A DNA stretch of 11,456 nucleotides from Thermoplasmatales archaeon (lineage in GTDB: Archaea; Thermoplasmatota; Thermoplasmata; Methanomassiliicoccales; Methanomethylophilaceae): the NCBI GenBank assembly GCA_012522645.1, contig JAAYKC010000003.1:1-11456 (forward strand), in the 5' to 3' direction. Shown here piece after piece: positions 5,549 to 11,456 of this stretch. The notes under the pieces were generated by a model, which made no database searches, had not been told where the DNA came from, and was given only the letters and a program-made list of their open reading frames with translations. Both the position numbers and the translations under genes were made by a program. Position 1 is the first letter of the stretch. Each line of letters opens with the position of its first letter.

Positions 5549-7639
5549 TCACAAAGGCGCGGGGCCCGGGTCCTTCACCTGATCAGATATGATCACCGGG
5601 ACGTCCTCCGCGCTCGGCTGACGGATGATGTCGCCCACACGGGAGACGGGAGGCTCCTTCGCCCGGGTCCTGTCCTCCGATATCGCGGGGGGCACAAGCT
5701 TCTCGGCAGTGGATCTCCCGTTCTCGGTCAGGGGGAGCAGCTTCTCCAGGTACTTCTCCTTCTTCTCCCCGTCCTCCAGGGCGTATTCGAGAACATCCCT
5801 GAGATTCTCCACCAGGATGATCTCCATCATATCGTAGTACTTCGCCTGGATCATGACGTCCTTCTCATTCTCCTTGGGGATGAGGGCTCTCTTCATGCCG
5901 GCCTCCGCAGCGGCCTCCAGTTTGGCGGTTATGCCGCCCACTGGAAGGACCTTGCCGCGAACGTTCAGGCTGCCGGTCATGGCCATGTCCTGATGGACGG
6001 GTATCTCCTCCAAAGCGGATATCATAGCCGTCGTGATGGTTATGGATGCGCTGTCGCCTTCCACCCCCTCATATGTGCCGATGAACTGCAAGTGTATGTC
6101 CGAGTCGGTGATGTCCGTCATCGTGTACTTCTTGATGACTGCGGATATGTTCTCCACGGACTCCTTGGCTATCTCGCCCAGCTTGCCCGTGGCTATTATC
6201 TTGCCGCCCTTCTTGGTCTGGGACGGCGCGACCTCCGCCACTATCGGGAGGACGACGCCTGCGAATTCGGACATGCTCGAGGTTCCGTTGAGTGCCGCCA
6301 GCCCGTTGATCATACCGACGGACGTTCCCTCGGTCTTGAACATGTTGTAGTTCTTGTGATTCTCCACGATGCGGTCGGCTATCTGGTTCTCGAGGCTCTT
6401 GGCGCTGTCCCTGGCCGTCTCCACGTCCTCACGGGTGACTATCTTGGCGCTCCTTGCCACGGCAACGTCGCCGGCCACGCGGACAAGTCCGCCCAGTTCC
6501 CTGAATCTCAGGGTGAGCTTGCCCTTGCTGCCTGCACGGCGCTGGGCCTCCCTGATTATCTCGGCGACGGCGTACTTGCTGAACGCAGGGATCTTCCCGT
6601 CCTTCTTTATCTCCTGGGCGACGAAGCGGATTATGTTCTTGCGGTTCTCATCCGTGTCGTCCATGGTGTTCTTCATGTAGACCTCGTAACCGTAGCCCCT
6701 TATCCTGGACCTGAGAGCAGGGTGCATGCCCTCCAGAGCGTCCAGGTTGCCTGCGCACACGAGGACGAAGTCCGTGGGCACAGGCTCGCTCTTCACGAGG
6801 GCCCCGGAGGACCTCTCGCTCTGCCCGGTGATCGAAAGGCGCTTCTCCTGCATCGCAGTGAGTATGGCCTGCTGGGATTCCATCCTCAGCATGTTTATCT
6901 CGTCGATGAACAGGACACCTTTGTTGGCCTTGTGAATCGCACCGACCTCGAGCCTGTCGTGGGACGGCGTCTCCAGTCCGCCGGACTGGAACGGATCGTG
7001 CCTGACATCTCCGAGAAGGGATCCGGAATGTGCTCCGGTAGCGTCGATGAAGGGCGGCTTATCCCCCGCTTCATGACCTATGAGCAGCTTCGGCACTATG
7101 ATTATCTCCTGCTTCTGGGCGTTGGGGTTCCTCATGAAGAGGAACAGAATGAAGGCTATGAGTATGGATGCCCAGAGGAGCATCGAATCATGCAGGATGA
7201 AGTAGGCGGCGAATCCCAGCATGATGATGCCGAACACCAGGAACAGGAATGAGGAGTTCTTCTGGCGCTTCGCCTCTGCGGCCAGTGCCTTCTGCTCATT
7301 GACTATGGGCCTCCCCTTGCCTGCCGGGAGCACCCTTATCCGGGGCTCGTTGTAGTCCTCGGGGTTGTGATATGAAATTACGTCCTGGAGCTCTCCCTGC
7401 GGAAGGAATTCCACCATGGAGTTGGCCAGCATGGACTTGCCGGTGCCGGGCTCCCCGATCAGCATGACATGCCTCTTCTGGGCGGCAGCTTTCTTTATGA
7501 TCTGCACCGCCTCATCCTGGCCTATCACCTGGTCGGCCATGAGCTCGGGTATGTGAACCTCATCGGTAGTGTTGAAATCCTGATCCTCGATCCACTCATC
7601 GACGGGTCCGATCTCCTCTCCCCTCTTCGTTTCTATAAT
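5549..7639 (-). CDS. lonB: Archaeal LonB-type ATP-dependent protease, probable ATT start
   Basis: A membrane-anchored AAA+ protease that unfolds and degrades proteins at the inner face of the membrane. Numbered from internal ATG 7540 (add 33 for the proposed start): Walker A GEPGTGKS (29-36), a two-helix membrane insertion in the ATPase domain (about 98-116 and 119-136, the mark of LonB), Walker B FIDEIN (211-216), the sensor region GNLDAL and RSRIRGYG, then the protease domain with catalytic Ser497 (EGDSAS) and Lys540 (GGITAKLEAA). About 70 residues after the protease domain form a charged, proline-rich tail. The frame stays open upstream of ATG 7540 to a stop at 7664-7666, and this stretch encodes a family-like N-terminus (EDQDFNTTDEVHIPEL before MADQVIGQDEA). 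It contains no ATG, GTG, TTG or CTG. ATT 7637-7639 follows AGGAG by 4 bases and GGAGG by 10, giving 696 residues. The family call is firm; the start is inference. Confidence 0.93.
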   Translation of the reverse strand: MIETKRGEEIGPVDEWIEDQDFNTTDEVHIPELMADQVIGQDEAVQIIKKAAAQKRHVMLIGEPGTGKSMLANSMVEFLPQGELQDVISYHNPEDYNEPRIRVLPAGKGRPIVNEQKALAAEAKRQKNSSFLFLVFGIIMLGFAAYFILHDSMLLWASILIAFILFLFMRNPNAQKQEIIIVPKLLIGHEAGDKPPFIDATGAHSGSLLGDVRHDPFQSGGLETPSHDRLEVGAIHKANKGVLFIDEINMLRMESQQAILTAMQEKRLSITGQSERSSGALVKSEPVPTDFVLVCAGNLDALEGMHPALRSRIRGYGYEVYMKNTMDDTDENRKNIIRFVAQEIKKDGKIPAFSKYAVAEIIREAQRRAGSKGKLTLRFRELGGLVRVAGDVAVARSAKIVTREDVETARDSAKSLENQIADRIVENHKNYNMFKTEGTSVGMINGLAALNGTSSMSEFAGVVLPIVAEVAPSQTKKGGKIIATGKLGEIAKESVENISAVIKKYTMTDITDSDIHLQFIGTYEGVEGDSASITITTAMISALEEIPVHQDMAMTGSLNVRGKVLPVGGITAKLEAAAEAGMKRALIPKENEKDVMIQAKYYDMMEIILVENLRDVLEYALEDGEKKEKYLEKLLPLTENGRSTAEKLVPPAISEDRTRAKEPPVSRVGDIIRQPSAEDVPVIISDQVKDPGPAPL

Positions 7640-7643
7640 GGTA

Positions 7644-7685
7644 CTCCTGCCTCCGGGTTTTAGTTAATATACTATCCTATAAAAA
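7644..7685 (-). promoter_or_regulatory. lon promoter and strong double Shine-Dalgarno site
   Basis: On the minus strand, TTTTTATA (7678-7685) is the probable TATA box, putting transcription start near 7652-7658. Just inside the transcript are GGAGG (7650-7654) and AGGAG (7644-7648). These are among the best ribosome sites in the window and stand immediately before ATT 7637-7639 (spacings 10 and 4) and ATA 7634-7636 (13 and 7), not before ATG 7540, which is about 100 bases away. Confidence 0.6.
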
Positions 7686-7688
7686 GGG

Positions 7689-7706
7689 TTGTCTGTAAAC
7701 AGAAAA
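7689..7706. repeat. Inverted repeat between the lon and hel308 promoters
   Basis: TTGTCTGTAAACAGAAAA is an 18-base inverted repeat: 8-base arms with one mismatch around a central AA, with a perfect core TCTGT-AA-ACAGA (7692-7703). It abuts the upstream side of the lon TATA box (7678-7685) and lies about 60 bases before the hel308 TATA box. Its size and position suit a dimeric regulator binding site or a recruitment element. Chance cannot be ruled out from one copy. Confidence 0.4.
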
Positions 7707-7765
7707 CGCCTGCAGTGCGAATACAAAGAGAATATAACATGCTGGCACTATGTGAATGTTAATGC

Positions 7766-7772
7766 ATATATA
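7766..7772 (+). promoter_or_regulatory. hel308 TATA box
   Basis: ATATATA (7766-7772) is centred 27 bases before GTG 7796. This is the expected distance from TATA box to transcription start, so the mRNA would begin at or next to the start codon (leaderless). This is the chief reason for choosing GTG 7796. Confidence 0.6.
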
Positions 7773-7795
7773 GGTCAGACGGATTGGGATTGACT

Positions 7796-9988
7796 GTGAT
7801 AACGGACGAATTGGACCTGCCCCCGGAGGCATTGGAGGCTTTGAAGCAGCAGGGCTTCAGTGAGCTCTATCCCCCTCAGGCGGAGGCTGTGCCGAAGGCC
7901 CTCTCAGGTAAGAACCTCGTCGTCTCCATACCGACGGCCAGCGGTAAATCCTTCATAGGGTACGCGGCCGCCCTCAAGACGGTTCTGGAAAGGAGGAGGA
8001 AGGTGCTCTACATAGTGCCCCTCAAGGCCCTGGCATCCGAGAAGAGGGACGATCTTGACAGATTCGCGGACCTGGGGATAAGGACGGTCATGAGCACGGG
8101 GGACCTTGATTCCGAGGACAGGCGGATACAGGATGCCGACATAGTCGTGGCCACGTCCGAGAAGGCGGACTCCCTGATGCGCCACAGGAGCACCTGGATG
8201 GATGAGGTCGGCCTGGTCATAGCGGACGAGATACACCTGATACACGACCCGGGAAGGGGGCCGACACTGGAGGTCGCCCTGACCAAGATGATGAGGAAGT
8301 CCGGCGACCTGCAGATCATAGCCCTCTCGGCGACGATATCCAACGCTGTCGATCTGGCTATGTGGCTGGATGCGGATCTCGTCACCAGCGACTGGCGCCC
8401 GACCCTGCTCAAGGAGGGCGTCTTCCTGGACAAACGCATAATGTTCGACGGCCATGACAGCGTGGATATAGATGAGGGGAAGGAACCGCTGTGGATGATC
8501 ATCGCCGACACCGTAAAAGGAGGCGGGCAGTGCATCGTATTCGTCAATTCCAGAAGATCCACTGAGTCCCTGGCAGATAAGCACTCCAAGAGCATGCGGG
8601 AGCTGAGCCCGAATCCTCTCAGCGACAAGGATGTGAAATTATTGGAAGGGGATGCGGACAGCACATCCCTGGGCAGGAAACTCGCTTCCTGCGTGAAGAG
8701 CGGCGTCGCATTCCACAACGCCGGCCTGACATATTCTCAGAGGAGATACGTCGAGGAGGCCTTCAGGAAGGGCGAGATAAAATGCATATTCGCCACCCCG
8801 ACCCTTGCGGCGGGGATCAACCTTCCCGCCAGGCGGGTCATCGTCCGGGATACGGGAAGATTCGAGGCGAACTCAGGATACTCTCCGATACCGGTGATGG
8901 AGATCAAGCAGATGTGCGGGAGGGCGGGCAGGCCCGGTTACGATCCTTACGGCGAGTCCGTGCTCATGGCCAAGAACGAGGATGATGCGAGGCATCTGAT
9001 GAACGATTACGTCAGGTGCGATTCAGAGAGCATAATGTCCAAGCTCGGCAACGAGATAGTGCTCAGGAGCCACATACTGGGTCTTATCGCGACCGGGGAT
9101 GTTGGATCGGAAGAGGACATAGTCGGTTTCATCGGCGACACCTTCTACGGCAGCGAATCATCCATGCTCGGAGTCGAGAGCGCCGTGGAGAACGTGGTGG
9201 ATTTCCTGGCCTCGGAGGGCATGGTGCAGAAGACCGGAGAGGACGGTGTGACGATACTGCCCTTCGGCAAGAGGGTCTCCGATCTGTACATAGACCCGAA
9301 ATCAGCGGTCATCCTGAGGGATGCCGTCATGAGGATGAAGCCTGACACAGAGGACCTGATGATACTGCATGCCATAACCTCCACCCCGGACGTCATGACG
9401 CTGTATCCCCGGAAGAAGGACATGGACGCCCTGTTGGACCTGGAGGAGAAGTACACAGGCCGTTTCCTCTGCGACGTTGACGGAGAGGACGATTACTCCA
9501 GGGAACTGCTGCTGGCCGCCCTCAAGACCGCCGTTCTGCTGGAGAACTGGATGAACGAGGTCGATGAGGATACGATAACGGACAGCATGGGGATAGGGCC
9601 CGGCGACATAAGGTCGAGGGTGGACAAGGCGGAATGGATCATGTACGCCATGACGGAGATAGCCCGTCTGTTCAATCCGTCCGCTGAGAAGAGGATGAGG
9701 CCCATGATGACCCGGCTCAAGTACGGCGTCAGGCAGGAGCTCATCGAACTTGTGTCCCTGAGAGGCGTCGGAAGAGTAAGAGCCAGATCACTGTTCAACG
9801 CAGGGATAAGGAATATGGCGGACCTGATGTACATCGATGTGGGGAAGCTTGCGGCCATCCCGAAGATAGGGCCTGCCCTGGCTAAGAGCCTGAAGGAGCA
9901 TGCCGGGGCCGCGCCCCGGGAGATTCCCGCGATCGTGGAGACGCCCGCTCCTGCGGAAGTGAAGCAGTCGAGACTGTCGGAGTTCTAG
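7796..9988 (+). CDS. hel308: Hel308 (Hjm) superfamily 2 DNA helicase
   Basis: ATP-dependent 3'-5' DNA helicase that acts at stalled replication forks and in recombination repair. Numbered from GTG 7796 (730 residues, normal length): Q-motif YPPQAEAV (25-32), Walker A PTASGKS (46-52), motif Ia VPLKALA, Walker B box DEIH (144-147), motif III SAT (178-180), motif IV IVFVNSRRS, motif V ATPTLAAGINLPAR, motif VI QMCGRAGRPGYD (372-383). A winged-helix and ratchet region follow, then a C-terminal helix-hairpin-helix domain (about 651-700; RGVGRVRARSLFNAG, IPKIGPALAKSL). The last seven residues, QSRLSEF, fit a minimal PCNA-binding motif. GTG 7796 gives the family-like start MITDELDLPPEAL and sits where a leaderless transcript would begin; TTG 7784 would add four residues. 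It is divergent from lon, and its stop overlaps that of thrC by 4 bases (CTAG). Confidence 0.96.
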   Translation: MITDELDLPPEALEALKQQGFSELYPPQAEAVPKALSGKNLVVSIPTASGKSFIGYAAALKTVLERRRKVLYIVPLKALASEKRDDLDRFADLGIRTVMSTGDLDSEDRRIQDADIVVATSEKADSLMRHRSTWMDEVGLVIADEIHLIHDPGRGPTLEVALTKMMRKSGDLQIIALSATISNAVDLAMWLDADLVTSDWRPTLLKEGVFLDKRIMFDGHDSVDIDEGKEPLWMIIADTVKGGGQCIVFVNSRRSTESLADKHSKSMRELSPNPLSDKDVKLLEGDADSTSLGRKLASCVKSGVAFHNAGLTYSQRRYVEEAFRKGEIKCIFATPTLAAGINLPARRVIVRDTGRFEANSGYSPIPVMEIKQMCGRAGRPGYDPYGESVLMAKNEDDARHLMNDYVRCDSESIMSKLGNEIVLRSHILGLIATGDVGSEEDIVGFIGDTFYGSESSMLGVESAVENVVDFLASEGMVQKTGEDGVTILPFGKRVSDLYIDPKSAVILRDAVMRMKPDTEDLMILHAITSTPDVMTLYPRKKDMDALLDLEEKYTGRFLCDVDGEDDYSRELLLAALKTAVLLENWMNEVDEDTITDSMGIGPGDIRSRVDKAEWIMYAMTEIARLFNPSAEKRMRPMMTRLKYGVRQELIELVSLRGVGRVRARSLFNAGIRNMADLMYIDVGKLAAIPKIGPALAKSLKEHAGAAPREIPAIVETPAPAEVKQSRLSEF

Positions 9989-11202
9989 GCTCCCAGTATC
10001 CTCTTCACCGCTTCCAGGTTGTTGGCGCAGGGTATGGGCTTCTCGCAATTGTTGATTATGGTGTCCGGGTCCTTCAGGGCATTGCCGGTGCATATGCAGA
10101 CGACGCGCTCGGAGGGATCTATTATCCCCATCTCCCTCAGCTTCCTGGCACCTGCCACGGATGCTGCGGATGCGGGCTCGACGCCCACCCCCTCCTTCCT
10201 GCCCAGGAGCTTCTGGGCGGCGATTATCTCCTCGTCCGTCACGGAGGTGGAGTAACCGTTCGTATCGTATATCGCCCTGAGGGCCTTCCTCCCGCTTACC
10301 GGGTTGCCTATCCTGATCGCAGTGGCAACGGTCTCCGGGTTCTGCTCCGGGACGAAATCCTCGGCACCTTCCCCGAAGGCCCTGGCCACGGGCATGGACC
10401 CTTCGGCCTGTATCCCCGTGAGCATGGGCATCCTGTCTATCCATCCGATCTCCATGAGCTCCGTCAGGGCCTTGTAGACGGCCCATATATTGGCGGCGTT
10501 GCCCACCGGCAGTATGATCCTGTCCGGGATGCCGTAGTTCAGCTGGTCCATTATCTCGAAGAGGACGGACTTCTGGCCCTCCGGGCGGTAGGGGTTGATG
10601 GAGTTGAGGAGATAGATCACCTTCATCTCGGACATCTCCCTGGCCCTGTCGAGGGCGTCATCGAAATTGCCGTCTATGGAGAGCACCTTCGCACCGAAGA
10701 ACATCGCCTGTGCCAGCTTGCCTGCCGCGACCTTGCCGGAGGGCAGGAACACCGCGCACTTCAGGCCTGCCTTCGCCGCATAGGCGGCGAGACTGGCGGA
10801 TGTGTTGCCTGTGGATGCGCAGCCGACCATCTTGGCGCCTATCTCCGCTGCATGGGACACGCCTATGGTCATCCCGCGGTCCTTGAATGAACCTGTGGGG
10901 TTGGCTCCCTCGTACTTCACATAGAGGTCCTTGATCCCGATCTCCTTCCCGAGAGCGGATGTCTTGTAGAGAGGCGTGCCTCCTTCCTGGATTGACACGG
11001 CGTTCTTCCTGTCCACGGGCAGGAACGGGGCGTATCTCCATACGCCCAGAGGTTCGGATCTGAGGTCCTGAGGAGTCATCCCCTTCAGAGGTTCCAGATC
11101 CATCTTTATCGTAAGCAGACCGCCGCAATGGGGGCATGTGTAAACGTACATGTCCGTGATCTCGCGTCCGCAGTCCCAGCACATTATCTTATGAGCAGCC
11201 AT
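9985..11202 (-). CDS. thrC: Threonine synthase (PLP-dependent)
   Basis: Converts O-phosphohomoserine to threonine and phosphate in the cytosol. The 405-residue protein begins with a zinc ribbon (C8, C11, C23, C26), as in many archaeal threonine synthases. It then has EGGTPLYKT, the PLP-lysine motif NPTGSFKDRGM (Lys107), the phosphate-side motif ASTGNTSASLAAYAA (about 129-143), and PVGNAAN (232-238), which cradles the PLP phosphate. ATG 11202 is chosen over an upstream in-frame codon at 11253 because AAGGT (11209-11213) is 6 bases before it and the longer form would run 49 bases into thrB. Cysteate synthase, a coenzyme M enzyme of some methanogens, is a close relative. The homoserine kinase two bases upstream argues for threonine synthase. 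The stop overlaps that of hel308 by 4 bases. Confidence 0.95.
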   Translation of the reverse strand: MAAHKIMCWDCGREITDMYVYTCPHCGGLLTIKMDLEPLKGMTPQDLRSEPLGVWRYAPFLPVDRKNAVSIQEGGTPLYKTSALGKEIGIKDLYVKYEGANPTGSFKDRGMTIGVSHAAEIGAKMVGCASTGNTSASLAAYAAKAGLKCAVFLPSGKVAAGKLAQAMFFGAKVLSIDGNFDDALDRAREMSEMKVIYLLNSINPYRPEGQKSVLFEIMDQLNYGIPDRIILPVGNAANIWAVYKALTELMEIGWIDRMPMLTGIQAEGSMPVARAFGEGAEDFVPEQNPETVATAIRIGNPVSGRKALRAIYDTNGYSTSVTDEEIIAAQKLLGRKEGVGVEPASAASVAGARKLREMGIIDPSERVVCICTGNALKDPDTIINNCEKPIPCANNLEAVKRILGA

Positions 11203-11204
11203 CT

Positions 11205-11456
11205 TCAGACCTTCCTGCACCCTTTCCCCCAGGCGGTTATCCATGAGTCGCATCTCATGCCGTTATCCTTGTAGAGCTCTGTTATGCCCGCCGCTATGGC
11301 CCTGCCGTCTGTTTCCTTCTTATTGAAGAAGGAGATGACGCAGGGCCCGGAGCCTCCGAGGAACGATGCTTTCGCACCGAGTCCCATGGCGGTCTTCTCG
11401 GCCTCTTTGAGATAGGGCACCAGATGTGCCCTGGCGGGCTCGAACACCGCATCCTG
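11205..11456 (-). CDS. thrB: Homoserine kinase (GHMP family), C-terminal part
   Basis: Phosphorylates homoserine to the substrate of threonine synthase. Only the last 83 codons are in the window; the frame stays open past its end, so the ATP-binding GHMP motif is outside. The visible part has FEPARAHLVPYL, which matches the homoserine kinase EP-R-x-L-P helix, then FLGGSGPCVISFF, the glycine-rich GHMP motif 3 near the active site, and a short terminal strand region. The stop TGA (11205-11207) is followed after two bases by the thrC ATG, whose Shine-Dalgarno site lies in the last thrB codons, so translation is probably coupled. The identification rests on the C-terminal motifs and the thrC context; another GHMP kinase is unlikely here. 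Confidence 0.88.
   Translation of the reverse strand, partial: QDAVFEPARAHLVPYLKEAEKTAMGLGAKASFLGGSGPCVISFFNKKETDGRAIAAGITELYKDNGMRCDSWITAWGKGCRKV

Noticed and set aside
5993..7252. 419-codon open frame on the + strand opposite lon
   Set aside because: It lies wholly antisense to a clear lon gene. Its composition (His, Val, Gly and Leu rich, low Lys) is what the reverse of GC-ending codons gives. It has no recognisable motif, promoter or ribosome site.
5549..7540. LonB starting at ATG 7540
   Set aside because: This would cut off the conserved pre-AAA+ segment, which is encoded in frame upstream, and would ignore the strong ribosome site about 100 bases upstream.
9985..11253. Threonine synthase starting at 11253
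   Set aside because: It would overlap thrB by 49 bases and add 17 residues before the zinc ribbon. ATG 11202 has AAGGT at the right distance.
1..11456. Search for CRISPR repeats, tRNAs, insertion sequences, toxin-antitoxin or defence cassettes
   Set aside because: No direct repeat array, tRNA-like cloverleaf, transposase or terminal inverted repeat was seen. All sizeable frames are housekeeping or single orphan genes, so no new multi-gene system is claimed.

Overview
The window looks like a stretch of ordinary chromosome from a euryarchaeon, most likely a Thermoplasmata-type methanogen of the Methanomassiliicoccales. Evidence for an archaeon: a membrane-anchored LonB-type Lon protease, a Hel308 (Hjm) repair helicase, archaeal-style TATA boxes about 25 bp before several start codons that have no ribosome site (leaderless transcription), and heavy use of AGG and ATA codons. 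A cobyrinate / Ni-sirohydrochlorin a,c-diamide synthase and a DUF5714-like cysteine-rich protein fit a methanogen. The order-level placement is inference from gene content and a moderately high GC content; no rRNA or mcr gene is present to settle it.

Layout. 1-1200 (+): a 5'-truncated CfbB/CbiA amidase for tetrapyrrole (F430 or B12) synthesis. 1201-1323: a strong hairpin, then a TATA box and Shine-Dalgarno site serving a small ArsD-fold protein (1324-1710, +) that has lost the metalloid-binding cysteines. 1744-2451 (-): a 16-cysteine DUF5714-like protein. 2547-3206 (-): a two-domain cupin. 3289-4701 (+): an M18 aminopeptidase, ending in a 4-bp stop-to-stop overlap with a five-helix membrane protein (4698-5516, -; DUF3784-like plus a PH-like tail). 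5549-7639 (-): LonB. 7640-7795: divergent promoter region with an inverted repeat. 7796-9988 (+): Hel308, again ending in a 4-bp convergent stop overlap with threonine synthase (9985-11202, -), which is cotranscribed behind a partial homoserine kinase (11205-11456, -).

Functionally, thrB-thrC form a clear two-gene pathway (homoserine to O-phosphohomoserine to threonine). The other genes are mostly single transcription units whose neighbours do not suggest shared function. I see no mobile element, CRISPR array, tRNA, rRNA or defence cassette.

The most notable points are: LonB appears to have no ATG, GTG, TTG or CTG start codon and instead a well-placed Shine-Dalgarno site in front of an ATT; the ArsD-like protein has no vicinal cysteines; the DUF5714-like protein is very cysteine-rich; Hel308 ends in a PIP-box-like heptapeptide; and an inverted repeat lies between the lon and hel308 promoters. 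I did not find a convincing multi-gene undescribed system.
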